Notes: a model not told the origin generated them from the letters alone. A DNA stretch of 64,000 bases from Gallionellaceae bacterium (GCA_028714875.1 JAQTLN010000001.1:1-64000); one strand, 5' to 3'. Counted from the stretch's first letter, positions 1 through 9,009 are shown. Program-made: numbers and translations.

Positions 1-12
1 GCAACTGGGGGT

Positions 13-73
13 CGTGGTGGTTGTGGACAATTCCCCGGCAAACCCCGCCGAGGAATTGTCCACAACCACCACG
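13..73. repeat. Perfect 22-bp inverted repeat with 17-base loop
   Basis: The arms at 13-34 and 52-73 are exact reverse complements, giving a long stable hairpin. There is no T-tract after the right arm, so it is not an obvious intrinsic terminator. It lies between whatever gene precedes the window and flgK. Its function is not evident. Confidence 0.8.
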
Positions 74-113
74 GCACATATTCAGTTTGAAGAAATTCGA
101 TGGAAAAGAAACA

Positions 114-197
114 TACAAGGGGGATTTCTCCACGGCTTGTGCATGTGCGAGCGTCCAAAAATCCCCCCCAACCCCCCTTTGGAAAAGGGGGGAGGTA
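114..197. repeat. C/G-run palindromic element, left arm truncated
   Basis: The right arm at 161-197 has a C-run, CCCCCCTTTGGAAAAGGGGGG, and matches the right arms of the copies at 3208, 12576, 25375 and 27688. The left arm is reduced to a short AAGGGGGATTT piece near 116-126. It lies just upstream of the flgK promoter. Confidence 0.65.
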
Positions 198-217
198 CCC
201 GCCGCGTCGCGGCGCGG

Positions 218-245
218 TAAAGATTCTTCGGCAGAAAGCCGATAC
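218..245 (+). promoter_or_regulatory. Sigma-28 (FliA) promoter for flgKL
   Basis: TAAAGATT at 218-225 is followed after 12 bases by GCCGATAC at 238-245. This closely matches the sigma-28 consensus (TAAA, about 15 bases, GCCGATAA). It lies about 20 bases before the flgK start. FliA control fits the known late-class expression of hook-associated proteins. Confidence 0.85.
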
Positions 246-266
246 TGAACGCAACAGGAGGTTGCA

Positions 267-1907
267 ATGGCAGCGGGAATTCTTGGAATCGGGGTGACGG
301 GCTTGAATGCCGCGCAGGCGGGCATCCGCACCACCGAGCACAACATCAGCAACGTCAATACCGCCGGCTTTCGTCGCCAGGAGGTGGATTTTTCCGCCCT
401 GCGGCCCAGCTATGCCGGCAAGGACAGTTGGATCGGCAACGGCGTCACGATGGATTCGGTGCGCCAGCAATACAGCCAGTTTCTCGATAACGAGGTGCTG
501 CTCGATCAGTCGCGCCTGTCGCGCTACGACACCTACTCCAACTATGCGAGCCAGGTCGATGGCCTGCTGGGCAAGACCGACAGCAGCCTGATGGGGCCGC
601 TCAACGCCTTCTTTGATGCCACCAACGAAGTGGCCAACGATCCCTCTTCCGGCAGCGCGCGCCAGGTGCTGCTGTCGGCCGGCAACAGCCTGGCCGGCCG
701 GGTCAACTTGCAGGAACAGTCGCTGCGCCAGTTGCGCGACGATTCCAATCTCGCGGTGACCAATCTGGCGACCCGCATCAACAGCTATGCCGGCAAGATC
801 GCCACAGCCAATGACAGCATCACTCGCATTGAGTCCGGCAGCGGCCAGCCGGCCAACGACCTGCGCGATCAGCGCGACCAACTGGTGGGCGAACTGAACA
901 AGCTGGTGAATACCACCACCATCCGCGACAGCAACGGTGGCTACAACGTATTTATCGGTGGCGGCCAGGCACTGGTGCTGGGGAATCGCGCCTACTCGCT
1001 GACCGCCATCACGGACCCCAACAACAGCGATCTGAAAGTCCCCGCGCTGGATTTCGGCGGCTCGACGCAAGCGCTCGATACCAGCCTGATCACCGGCGGC
1101 GAATTGGGGGGCGTGCTGGCGCAACGCGCGGAAGTGCTTACGCCCGCGCTGGACGGGCTCAACCGCATCGCGGCGGCGATCGGCGCGGAAGTGAACCGGG
1201 TGAATCGGGGCGGGCTGCAACTGGATGCGACGACTGCGGGGGGGGATTTCTTCAGTAGCGTGGTGCAGCAGACGGCCGGCACTTCGTGGATTGATCCCAA
1301 CTTCACCAGTAACAGGCTCGCCAATGAGAACTATTCGGTGGCTTACAACAACGCGACTTCGGACTACACCGTCACCCGCTTGTCCGATTCCTCCGCTGTC
1401 ACCGTCGCGGCCGGGGTTGAGGTGAGCCTGGGTGGTGTCGCGCAGGGTTTCAAGATCGCGGCCGGCACGCCGGCGCCGGCACTCGGGGCCACCTGGCAAC
1501 TCAACTTCAAGAACTACGCGCGCGGCATGTCCCTGCAACTGACCAGCGGCGACCAGATCGCCGCCGCCGGCAGCAGCGCGCCGACCGGCCCCGGCGACAA
1601 CCGTAACGCTTTGGCGCTGGCCGCCCTGCGCGTGGGTTCGACGGCGCTCAACAACGGCACTTTCGCCACCGCTTACAACAGCCTGGTCGGCAGCACGGCC
1701 GCTTACGCTTCCGAGGCGGATCTCAGCCGCTCCGCTTATGAGACCCTCACGAAACAGGCCAAGGACGCACAACAGGCGGTTTCCGGCGTCAATCTCGATG
1801 AGGAAGCCGTCAACCTCATTCGCTACCAGCAGGCCTATCAAGCGTCGGCTCGCGCGATCAGCGTGGCCAACACGCTGTTCGACTCCATCCTCGCCATCGG
1901 CCGATAA
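267..1907 (+). CDS. flgK: Flagellar hook-associated protein 1 FlgK
   Basis: FlgK forms the first layer of the junction between the flagellar hook and the filament, outside the cell after export by the flagellar type III apparatus. The N-terminus has the flagellar rod/hook signature (GVTGLNAAQAGIRTTEHNIS), and the C-terminus has the matching helix ending in YQASARAISVANTLFDSIL, the paired ends that form a coiled coil in axial proteins. At 546 residues it is normal for the family. An AGGAGG ribosome site lies 6 bases before ATG. flgL follows after 11 bases, and a sigma-28 promoter precedes. flgJ would be expected just upstream, outside the window. Confidence 0.95.
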   Translation: MAAGILGIGVTGLNAAQAGIRTTEHNISNVNTAGFRRQEVDFSALRPSYAGKDSWIGNGVTMDSVRQQYSQFLDNEVLLDQSRLSRYDTYSNYASQVDGLLGKTDSSLMGPLNAFFDATNEVANDPSSGSARQVLLSAGNSLAGRVNLQEQSLRQLRDDSNLAVTNLATRINSYAGKIATANDSITRIESGSGQPANDLRDQRDQLVGELNKLVNTTTIRDSNGGYNVFIGGGQALVLGNRAYSLTAITDPNNSDLKVPALDFGGSTQALDTSLITGGELGGVLAQRAEVLTPALDGLNRIAAAIGAEVNRVNRGGLQLDATTAGGDFFSSVVQQTAGTSWIDPNFTSNRLANENYSVAYNNATSDYTVTRLSDSSAVTVAAGVEVSLGGVAQGFKIAAGTPAPALGATWQLNFKNYARGMSLQLTSGDQIAAAGSSAPTGPGDNRNALALAALRVGSTALNNGTFATAYNSLVGSTAAYASEADLSRSAYETLTKQAKDAQQAVSGVNLDEEAVNLIRYQQAYQASARAISVANTLFDSILAIGR

Positions 1908-1918
1908 AGGGGTGAACC

Positions 1919-2860
1919 ATGCGCATTAGCTCTTTGACCTATTTCACCAGCAGCCTGGGTGGCATGCAGAACAACCAGGCGCACATCGCCCGCTTGAGCG
2001 AGCAGATCGCCAGCGAGACCGGCATCTTGTCCCCCAAGGACGACCCGCTGGCGACCGGCAAGGTGATCGACCTGTCCAACCGCGTCGCGCTGCGCGACCA
2101 GCATCTGGCCAACCAGCAGAAGGCGGAACTGGACCTCAGTTATGAAAGTACCGTGCTCACCGGCATGCGCGGCGTGCTGGAAAAAGTCACCCAGAACATC
2201 ACGGGCATGGGGCCGAACCAGACCCAGGACCTGCGCGATCAATATGCCGCGACGATCAATGGCGCTTATCTCCAGCTCAAGGATCTGGCCAATACCCGCG
2301 ACCCGGAAGGGCGCTACATCTTCTCGGGTTTCAAGACCAGTAGCGTGCCCTATGACCATACCCAGGCTTACGGTACGGCGACGACGACCAGCCCGGCGGC
2401 GACCTATAGCGGCACTCCCTACACTTCCCTCACCAGTCCGGATGGCGTGCGTTCCATCGAAGTGGCCTCGGGCCGCAACATCCAGGTCAGCGACAACCTG
2501 GATGTCATGTTCCAGAGCAACCAGGGTAACGACGTCCTGCAAGCCCTGGATCAACTGGCGGTCGATCTCAAGGGCACCACCACCCAGGCGCAACTGGATA
2601 CCGCGCTGACCAAGGTCAACTCGGCCCTGACCGCGCTGGGGAAAATGGAAAGCCGTATCGGCGCCGCCCAGGTGGCGTTGAAAGAGGTTGGCACGGTGAC
2701 GCGCAGCCTGCGCCTCGCGGAGCAGAACTCGTTGAACGATCTGCTCCAGCTGGACAAGGCCGCGGCCATCGTTGAACTGCAATCGCGCCAGACCAGCCTG
2801 CAAGCCGCGCAACAGGCTTACGCGCAGACCAGCAAACTGTCACTGTTCAGCTACCTGTAA
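1919..2860 (+). CDS. flgL: Flagellar hook-associated protein 3 FlgL
   Basis: FlgL is the second hook-filament junction protein and sits between FlgK and flagellin. The 313-residue product begins MRISSLTYFTSSLGGMQNNQ, the flagellin-like N-terminal helix, and ends with a helical segment rich in Gln and Ala (SLQAAQQAYAQTSKLSLFSYL is the terminal helix, 21 residues at 293-313). The order flgK-flgL and the short gap indicate one operon expressed from the promoter at 218-245. Nothing unusual is seen in length or composition. Confidence 0.94.
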   Translation: MRISSLTYFTSSLGGMQNNQAHIARLSEQIASETGILSPKDDPLATGKVIDLSNRVALRDQHLANQQKAELDLSYESTVLTGMRGVLEKVTQNITGMGPNQTQDLRDQYAATINGAYLQLKDLANTRDPEGRYIFSGFKTSSVPYDHTQAYGTATTTSPAATYSGTPYTSLTSPDGVRSIEVASGRNIQVSDNLDVMFQSNQGNDVLQALDQLAVDLKGTTTQAQLDTALTKVNSALTALGKMESRIGAAQVALKEVGTVTRSLRLAEQNSLNDLLQLDKAAAIVELQSRQTSLQAAQQAYAQTSKLSLFSYL

Positions 2861-2862
2861 TA

Positions 2863-3171
2863 GTGGTCGATTCCGACGAACTCCTGCGCGCCAAGCTCAA
2901 CGCCGAGACCGGACGCATCGCCTGGGCCGAGTTGCAGCGCCACTTCGCGCGTGGTTCGGTCATCAGCGTCGCGCCCGGCATGGACCTGGTGGAAGTCGCC
3001 CTGAGCATCGCCCGTGACGACAAACCCAGCATCGAAGCCTGGCTCGCAGCCAAGCGAATCAAACGCGCCGACAGCGAAGACGCTCTCGACTGGCACGAAC
3101 GTGGCGCCCAGTTCTGGGCCGTCGTCACCGCGCCCTGGGTGCTGGTGCAGGAAATCGTGGAAGAAATGTAG
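2863..3171 (+). CDS. DUF2288 family protein
   Basis: A 102-residue acidic, soluble protein with no signal peptide or membrane segment. The sequence matches my memory of the DUF2288 family (start LLRAKLNAETGRIAWAEL, Trp-rich ends WHERGAQFWAVV and APWVLVQEI), which has no established function and is common in Gammaproteobacteria, Betaproteobacteria and cyanobacteria. GTG is the start, only two bases after the flgL stop, so it is probably translated from the flgKL message. A C/G-run repeat follows. A functional link to flagella is not implied by the family, so co-transcription may be incidental. Confidence 0.75.
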   Translation: MVDSDELLRAKLNAETGRIAWAELQRHFARGSVISVAPGMDLVEVALSIARDDKPSIEAWLAAKRIKRADSEDALDWHERGAQFWAVVTAPWVLVQEIVEEM

Positions 3172-3207
3172 CGCCAGCTTGTTTTGCTTCGTGAAGAAGA
3201 GCCGGCC

Positions 3208-3296
3208 CCCCCTTTCCCAAAGGGGGGGGTCTCCAGGGGTGGCGCCAGCGCGGCCGTCGCTAAATCCCCCCTAACCCCCCTTTGAAAAAGGGGGGG
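3208..3296. repeat. C/G-run palindromic element, full copy
   Basis: The left arm (C-run, TTTCCCAAA, G-run at 3208-3230) and the right arm (AAATCCCCC to the G-run ending at 3296) are inverted relative to each other around a GC-rich centre. Each arm also folds as its own hairpin. A further partial right end, TTGAAAAAGGGGGGG, follows at about 3339-3354, just before the fccB stop codon. Confidence 0.75.
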
Positions 3297-3357
3297 AACC
3301 ACCGCGCCAACCGCATCACCTGTTAACGGGAAAAGAGCCTTGAAAAAGGGGGGGCGG

Positions 3358-4665
3358 CTAGAACCTGTTGGTGAATCGGTAGCCCTTGGGTAACCCCAGC
3401 GTATCCGCCCAGATGTTCCTGGCCCAGCCGCGCATGTATACGAGTTCCTTCTCGCTTTCTTCGCTGGAAACGCCGCCGCCCGGCTGCACATCCATGCCCT
3501 TGTCCTCCGGGTTGTAACGGAACACGGTTGCCACGTGGAAGGCGGTGTGATCGCTGCTGGCGGAATAGCAGGTGCTGGTGAGCACCGGCGCCGGGTCGGG
3601 CTGGCGGCCGTTGAATATTTCCGACAGCGCCCAGGCGCACAGCTTGCCGCTGTTGTTGGCCAGCGCGGCGGCCTTCGACAGGTTGGACAGGATGGAGTCG
3701 CCCAGGATGTGCACGTTGGGCACCTCGGTGGACTCGAATGAGCGGTAATCCACCGGGCACCAATTGCCGCCGTCTCCTGTGCGCGCGCCGATCAGGGCGG
3801 TGAGGGCGGCGGCGCGCATCGGCGGTACCAGGTTGATCACGTCGCCCTTTACGTCGTCGAATTCGCTGGTCACTTTCATCGCCGCCACGTCGACCGCCAC
3901 AGCCACATTGCCGGGGCGATAGTCGATCAGACTGTTATCAGTGCCGTAGCCGTAGTGCTTTTTCCAGGCGGTCAGGAATAGTTCCTTCTTGGCGATGATG
4001 TCCTGGTTGCCGTCCAGCACAATGATCTTGCTACGTGGCTTGGCCTTCTTCAGATAATTGGCCACCAGACTGATGCGTTCGTAGGGCGCGGGCGGGCAAC
4101 GATAGGGCGCCATCGGAATCGCCATCGTGAACACGCCGCCATCCGGCATTGCCTCCAGTTGCCGGCGCAGCACACCGGTCTGGTCCGGGCTCGCCTTCCA
4201 GGCGTGCTTGATCACCTTGCGCGCCGCCGCGTCATAGCCCTTTATCTGGTCGAACCTCAATTCGATTCCCGCCGCCAGGATCAAACGGTCATAAGCAAAT
4301 TGCTTGCCGCCCGCGGTGGTGACGCTACGTTTGCCGGGGTCTATGGCGACCACGGAATCAGCCACGAAATGATCCACCACCGCCTTGATGCTGTCGTAGG
4401 GGAAGGTGATGTCTTCCATATCGTTCAACCCGGCGATGACCGTGTTGGACATGGGACAGGAGACGAAGCGCGGGTTCGGTTCGATCAGGGTGATTTCCAC
4501 CCGAGGTTCCCAGAGTTTCAGATAGCGCGCACAGGCCGCGCCGCCGTATCCGGCGCCGACGATGACCACCTTGGGCCTGGCCTTTCCGGCGCGCGCGCGG
4601 CTACTCGCGGTGAGGATGCCGGCGGCGGTTGCATAGCGCAGAAAGTCTCGGCGGGGGAGGGACAT
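3358..4665 (-). CDS. fccB: Sulfide dehydrogenase (flavocytochrome c) flavoprotein subunit
   Basis: FccB is the periplasmic FAD subunit that oxidises sulfide to sulfur and passes electrons to a c-type cytochrome. The 435-residue precursor starts with a Tat signal (RRDFLRYATAAG, residues 5-16). A Rossmann FAD motif GAGYGG lies at 37-42. The redox-active cysteine pair is represented by Cys70 (RFVSCPMSN) and Cys303 (NWCPVDYRSFES). ATG is preceded by TAGGAGC. No cytochrome subunit gene (fccA) adjoins it, so its heme partner must be encoded elsewhere, or it acts as a SoxF-like stand-alone subunit. It is divergent from sat. Confidence 0.92.
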   Translation of the reverse strand: MSLPRRDFLRYATAAGILTASSRARAGKARPKVVIVGAGYGGAACARYLKLWEPRVEITLIEPNPRFVSCPMSNTVIAGLNDMEDITFPYDSIKAVVDHFVADSVVAIDPGKRSVTTAGGKQFAYDRLILAAGIELRFDQIKGYDAAARKVIKHAWKASPDQTGVLRRQLEAMPDGGVFTMAIPMAPYRCPPAPYERISLVANYLKKAKPRSKIIVLDGNQDIIAKKELFLTAWKKHYGYGTDNSLIDYRPGNVAVAVDVAAMKVTSEFDDVKGDVINLVPPMRAAALTALIGARTGDGGNWCPVDYRSFESTEVPNVHILGDSILSNLSKAAALANNSGKLCAWALSEIFNGRQPDPAPVLTSTCYSASSDHTAFHVATVFRYNPEDKGMDVQPGGGVSSEESEKELVYMRGWARNIWADTLGLPKGYRFTNRF

Positions 4666-5075
4666 GGCGGTGCTCCTAGGTCAGTCCAGCAATGCCGTCG
4701 GATGTTACCCATCCTGGCGCGTGCCTGGCGTGATACATGCGTTTCCATCGCTGTGCTGGAGTCCGCGTGGAGAAAATTAATCCAGCTCCGTAGGTTGGGC
4801 GCGCTTCGCTTTGCCCAACCTACTCGGCTGATGGGTATCCGAGATAAATAAAATTGGCTGATATAGGCCTCTAAAGACCACCTTGTCGCCCTACGGAGCA
4901 ATGGGCATGCGGCCAGTAGGACAGGCCCAAGCGGGACATTTCCGATACCTTGACCCCAAAAAATTTTTATTTGCAAAGAAATAACACTGATTAGGGTGGC
5001 TCCGACCCCGGTGCTATCCTCGCCGCCCATTCGGTAGCCCAGCCTCCCCATCCTTACATCTATTTAGGAGCGTTC
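4666..5075. other. Divergent intergenic region between fccB and sat
   Basis: This 410-base gap must hold the promoters of fccB and sat. It contains one short palindromic repeat at 4790-4823. I could not identify a convincing promoter pair or riboswitch in it. An AT-rich stretch (AAAAAATTTTTATTTGC) near 4957-4973 is the only compositional break. Confidence 0.6.
4790..4823. repeat. Palindromic repeat, GTAGGTTGGGC family
   Basis: GTAGGTTGGGC and GCCCAACCTAC form the two arms around a loop containing GCGCTTCGCTTT. Copies of the same family occur at 33108-33141 (inverted) and, degenerate, at 9058-9091. Confidence 0.75.
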
Positions 5076-6293
5076 ATGTCCCGTCTCGTCAAACCCCACG
5101 GTGGTGGTGAACTCAAGCCCTTGCTGCTCGAAGGTGCCGCCCGCGAAGCCGAATTGGCCCGTGCCCAGACTCTGCCGAAGGTGAAGATGTCTTCCCGCGA
5201 AACCGGCGACCTGATCATGATGGGCATCGGTGGCTTCACGCCGCTGGAAGGCTTCATGACCCACGCCGACTGGGCTGGTGTGTGTGACGGCTACAAGATG
5301 GCCAACGGCCTGTTCTGGCCGATTCCCGTGACCCTTTCCACCGACACCGCGACCGCCGGCAGCCTTGGCCTGGGCCAGGACATCGCCCTGGTGAGTTGCG
5401 ACAGCGACGAGATCATGGGCACCATGAAGGTCACCGAGATCTACGGTATCGACAAGGGCCACGAGTGCATGATGGTCTACAAGACCACCGACATCGCCCA
5501 CCCCGGCGTCAAGATGGTGATGGATCAGGGCGCGGTGAACTTGGCCGGCCCGGTCAAGGTGCTGTCCACCGGCACCTTCAAGGAAGAGTACGGCGACCAG
5601 TTCATGACCCCCGCCGAGACCCGCGCCGCCTTCGAGAAGGCCGGCTGGTCCAAAGTTGCCGCGTTCCAGACCCGCAACCCGATGCACCGCTCGCATGAAT
5701 ACCTGGCCAAGATCGCCATCGAAACCATGGACGGCGTGCTGATCCATTCTCTGCTGGGCGCGCTGAAGCCGGGTGACATTCCCGCCGAAGTGCGTTCCGA
5801 GGCGATCAGCACCCTGGTCGACAACTACTTCGCCCCGAACACCGTGATCCAGGCCGGTTACCCCCTGGATATGCGCTACGCCGGTCCCCGCGAAGCCCTG
5901 TTGCACGCCCTGTTCCGCCAGAACTACGGCTGCTCGCACCTGATCGTTGGCCGTGACCACGCCGGTGTGGGTGATTACTACGGCCCCTTCGATGCCCAGA
6001 AGATTTTCGACGAGATTCCCGCTGGCTCGCTCGAAACCACCAACATGAACATCGACTGGACCTTCTGGTGCAACAAGTGCGGCGGCATGGCCTCGCAGCG
6101 CACCTGCCCGCACACCAAGGACGACCGCATTCTGCTGTCCGGCACCAAGGTTCGCGCCATGCTCTCCGAGGGCAAGGACCTGCCGGTCGAGTTCAGCCGT
6201 CCCGAAGTCGCCAAGGTGTTGCAGAAGTACTACGCCAGCCTGAGCGAAGAGCAGAACGTCAAGATCGAACTCAAGGGCCACTCGGCGGCTTGA
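5076..6293 (+). CDS. sat: Sulfate adenylyltransferase (ATP sulfurylase), dissimilatory type
   Basis: In sulfur oxidisers this enzyme runs APS plus pyrophosphate to ATP plus sulfate, the last step of sulfite oxidation and a substrate-level phosphorylation. The 405-residue protein is the homo-oligomeric type without an APS kinase domain. The nucleotide-binding motif [13 protein letters not shown] lies near residues 198-210, and [17 protein letters not shown] follows near 295. A TTTAGGAG ribosome site precedes ATG. aprB and aprA follow on the same strand, which completes the reverse APS pathway. A hairpin between sat and aprB could reduce read-through. Confidence 0.96.
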   Translation: MSRLVKPHGGGELKPLLLEGAAREAELARAQTLPKVKMSSRETGDLIMMGIGGFTPLEGFMTHADWAGVCDGYKMANGLFWPIPVTLSTDTATAGSLGLGQDIALVSCDSDEIMGTMKVTEIYGIDKGHECMMVYKTTDIAHPGVKMVMDQGAVNLAGPVKVLSTGTFKEEYGDQFMTPAETRAAFEKAGWSKVAAFQTRNPMHRSHEYLAKIAIETMDGVLIHSLLGALKPGDIPAEVRSEAISTLVDNYFAPNTVIQAGYPLDMRYAGPREALLHALFRQNYGCSHLIVGRDHAGVGDYYGPFDAQKIFDEIPAGSLETTNMNIDWTFWCNKCGGMASQRTCPHTKDDRILLSGTKVRAMLSEGKDLPVEFSRPEVAKVLQKYYASLSEEQNVKIELKGHSAA

Positions 6294-6298
6294 TGCGT

Positions 6299-6326
6299 GT
6301 AGCGCCGGCGAGGGCGCCGGCGTTAC
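6299..6326. repeat. GCGCCGGC palindromic repeat
   Basis: GTAGCGCCGGCG, AGGG, CGCCGGCGTTAC form a short hairpin just after the sat stop. It belongs to the same family as the copies at 26041, 31436, 52689 and 58388. Confidence 0.7.
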
Positions 6327-6344
6327 AGGAAAGGAATTTGGAAC

Positions 6345-6404
6345 CCGAGCCCGCCGGAAGCGGATTCGCGATACGCCCCCGGCCAAGGTTGGGCTCGGTT
6401 TTTT
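6345..6404 (+). terminator. Possible long-loop terminator between sat and aprB
   Basis: CCGAGCCC at 6345-6352 pairs with GGGCTCGG at 6391-6398, followed directly by TTTTTT. The loop is long (38 bases), so termination may be partial. This would allow different levels of sat and aprBA transcripts. Confidence 0.5.
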
Positions 6405-6455
6405 CTGAATGGGCCGCGTGAAGAGCGCGGATTGTTAGCTAACAAGGAGTAATGA

Positions 6456-6929
6456 ATGCCTACCTTCGTCCGTACCGACAAGTGCGACGGCTGCAAGGGT
6501 CAAGATAAGACCGCCTGCATGTACATCTGCCCGCACGACCTGATGAAACTGGACCGTGATGGTTCCGAAACCGGCCACGCCATGCGCGCTTTCAACCAGG
6601 AACCCGAGCAGTGCTGGGAGTGCTATTCCTGCGTGAAGATCTGCCCGCAGCAAGCTATCGAGTGCCGCCACTACGCCGACGTCGTGCCCCTGGGCGGTTC
6701 CGTGCAGCCCCTGCGTGGTTCCGACTCCATCATGTGGACCATCAAATTCCGTAACGGCGTGCTGAAGCGCTTCAAGTTCCCGATCCGCACCACGCCTGAG
6801 GGTTCCATCGACTGCTACGGCGGCAAGCCCGCGCCCACGCTGGCCGATATCGAAGTCACCGGCTCGTTCACCCGCGATGTGACTGGTGGCTTCCGCCCTG
6901 GCAACCCCGCTGAACTGATCCGCAAGTAA
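6456..6929 (+). CDS. aprB: Adenylylsulfate (APS) reductase beta subunit
   Basis: AprB is the iron-sulfur electron-transfer subunit of cytoplasmic APS reductase, which here oxidises sulfite and AMP to APS. The 157-residue protein carries two [4Fe-4S] ligand sets: KCDGCKGQDKTACMYICP near residues 8-25 and CWECYSCVKICPQQAIEC near 50-67. The C-terminal tail (after about residue 100) is the usual segment that wraps around AprA. An AAGGAG site precedes ATG, and aprA follows after 24 bases with an AGAGG site, so the two are co-transcribed. Confidence 0.96.
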   Translation: MPTFVRTDKCDGCKGQDKTACMYICPHDLMKLDRDGSETGHAMRAFNQEPEQCWECYSCVKICPQQAIECRHYADVVPLGGSVQPLRGSDSIMWTIKFRNGVLKRFKFPIRTTPEGSIDCYGGKPAPTLADIEVTGSFTRDVTGGFRPGNPAELIRK

Positions 6930-6953
6930 CCGGTTAAACAAGAGGTAATAGAA

Positions 6954-8987
6954 ATGGCTGAATTTGGAAATCCCGATGTCATCCAGGAAGAAGTCGACAT
7001 CCTGATGATCGGCGGCGGCATGGCCTGTTGTGGCGCCGCTTACGAAGTCATGCGTTGGGCCGACGCCGCGAAAGCGGAAAAAGGCGTCGACCTGAAGATC
7101 AAGCTGGTCGACAAGGCCGCCATGGACCGCTCCGGCGCCGTGGCTCAAGGTCTGTCCGCCATCAACACCTACATCGGCACCGAGCAGGACCCCGCCGACT
7201 ACACCCGTATGGTCGCCAACGACCTGATGGGCATCACCCGTGATGACCTGGCCTATGATGTCGGCCGCCACGTGGACGACTCCGTGCACCTGTTCGAAGA
7301 GTGGGGCCTCCCCATCTGGAAAACCGATGCCAACGGTGAGCGTCATGACGGCGCCGCCGCCATCGGCGAAGGCCTGCCCTCCCTGAAGGACGGCGGCAAG
7401 CCCGTGCGCTCCGGCAAGTGGCAGATCATGATCAACGGCGAATCCTACAAGTGGATCGTTGCTGAAGCCGCCAAGAAAGCCCTGGGCATGGATCGTATCG
7501 AAGAGCGTATCTTCATCGTCAAGCTCATCAACGACGCCAACGACAGCAACCGTATCGCCGGTGCCGTCGGCTTCTCCACCCGTAACCACACCCTGCATAT
7601 CTACAAGGCCAAGGCGATCCTGCTGGCCGCCGGTGGTTGCGTGAATATCTTCCGTCCCCGTTCCGTCGGTGAAGGCACCGGCCGTGCCTGGTACCCGGTC
7701 TGGAACGCTGGTTCCACCTACGCCATGGCCGCTGAAGCCGGCGCTGAGCTGACCATGATGGAAAACCGTTTCGTGCCCTGCCGCTTCAAAGACGGTTACG
7801 GCCCGGTCGGCGCCTGGTTCCTGCTGTTCAAGGCCCGCGCCACCAACGGTTATGGCGAAGACTACCTGACCAAGAACAAGGCCATGCTGGACCAGTACCC
7901 CCCGTACGGTCAGGCTGCCGTCCCCGCTTCCTGCCTGCGTAACCACGTCATGCTGAAGGAAATGAAGGAAGGCCGCGGCCCGATCTGGATGGACACCGTG
8001 ACCGCCCTCGGCAAGCTGCGTGACACCCTGTCCCCGCGCGAAGTGAAGCACCTCGAAGCCGAAGCCTGGGAAGACTTCCTGGACATGTGCGTCGGCCAGT
8101 GCGGCATCTGGGTTGGTGAGAACGTCGAGCCGGAGAAGAAGAACTCCGAACTGATGCCCACCGAGCCCTATCTGCTGGGTTCCCACTCCGGTTGCTGCGG
8201 CATCTGGGTTTCCGGCCCGACCGACGTCGGCGCCCCGACCACCGAACTGCACGCCGATGCGGACAAGATTCCCGCGCACCTGCCTTCCGGCTGGAGCTGG
8301 GGCTATCGTGGCATGACCACCGTCAAGGGTCTGTTCACCGCCGGTGACGGCGTTGGCGCCGCCGGCCACAAGTTCTCTTCCGGCTCCCACACCGAAGGTC
8401 GCCTGGCCGCCAAGGCCATGGTCAAGTACTGCATCGACAACAAGGACATGAAAGTCGAGCTGGACACCTCCGTCGAGCAGCTGGTCGAAGACATCTATCG
8501 TCCCGTGCGTACCTACCTTGAGTTCAAGGACTACAGCACCGCGATCGACGTCAACCCCAACTACATCACCCCCAAGATGCTGCAGTTCCGTCTGCAGAAG
8601 ATCATGGACGAGTACGTTGCCGGCGTGGCCACCTACTACAACACCAACGACAAGATGTTGGAAGTTGCGGAAGACAAGCTGAACATGCTGAAGGAAGACG
8701 CCATGAAGATGCGTGCGAAAGACCTGCACGAACTCCTGCGCGCCTGGGAAAACTACCACCGGATATTGACGGCGGAAGCCCACATGAAGCACATCCAGTT
8801 CCGTGAAGAAAGCCGTTACCCCGGCTTCTACTACCGCACCGACAAGAACTTCGTCGATGAGGAAAACTGGAAGTGTTTCGGTAACTCCATCTACGACAAG
8901 ACCACGCAGAAGTGGACCAACTTCAAGCGCGCTCACGTTGACCTGGTGGACAAGTCCAAGCTGTTCAAAGCAGCCGCCCCTCACTAA
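6954..8987 (+). CDS. aprA: Adenylylsulfate (APS) reductase alpha subunit
   Basis: AprA is the FAD-containing catalytic subunit of APS reductase and belongs to the fumarate reductase/succinate dehydrogenase flavoprotein family. The 677-residue protein begins with the FAD-binding strand LMIGGGMACCGAAYE (about residues 14-28) and contains GAVAQGLSAINTYIG near 62-76. A second FAD contact, FTAGDGVGAAGHKFSSGSH, lies near 462-480. It has the length expected of AprA. Codon use is strongly biased to C/G-ending codons, as for a highly expressed gene. No aprM or qmo membrane partner gene lies beside it, so the electron acceptor is not shown here. Confidence 0.97.
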   Translation: MAEFGNPDVIQEEVDILMIGGGMACCGAAYEVMRWADAAKAEKGVDLKIKLVDKAAMDRSGAVAQGLSAINTYIGTEQDPADYTRMVANDLMGITRDDLAYDVGRHVDDSVHLFEEWGLPIWKTDANGERHDGAAAIGEGLPSLKDGGKPVRSGKWQIMINGESYKWIVAEAAKKALGMDRIEERIFIVKLINDANDSNRIAGAVGFSTRNHTLHIYKAKAILLAAGGCVNIFRPRSVGEGTGRAWYPVWNAGSTYAMAAEAGAELTMMENRFVPCRFKDGYGPVGAWFLLFKARATNGYGEDYLTKNKAMLDQYPPYGQAAVPASCLRNHVMLKEMKEGRGPIWMDTVTALGKLRDTLSPREVKHLEAEAWEDFLDMCVGQCGIWVGENVEPEKKNSELMPTEPYLLGSHSGCCGIWVSGPTDVGAPTTELHADADKIPAHLPSGWSWGYRGMTTVKGLFTAGDGVGAAGHKFSSGSHTEGRLAAKAMVKYCIDNKDMKVELDTSVEQLVEDIYRPVRTYLEFKDYSTAIDVNPNYITPKMLQFRLQKIMDEYVAGVATYYNTNDKMLEVAEDKLNMLKEDAMKMRAKDLHELLRAWENYHRILTAEAHMKHIQFREESRYPGFYYRTDKNFVDEENWKCFGNSIYDKTTQKWTNFKRAHVDLVDKSKLFKAAAPH

Positions 8988-9009
8988 TCGGGTGCTGTAG
9001 CTGAAAAAG

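Noticed and set aside
160-200. C/G-run stretches considered as CRISPR repeats
   Set aside because: The copies are scattered singly over the window, have no regularly spaced unique spacers, and are palindromic; no cas genes are present.
5064-6386. A 440-codon minus-strand frame opposite sat
   Set aside because: It mirrors the biased codon use of sat and has low-complexity Gly/His/Val content.
6435-8984. A very long open reading frame (849 codons) on the minus strand opposite aprB and aprA
   Set aside because: It is antisense to two clearly identified genes. Strong GC3 bias in highly expressed genes opens the opposite frame; the product is His/Val/Gly-rich and fits no family.
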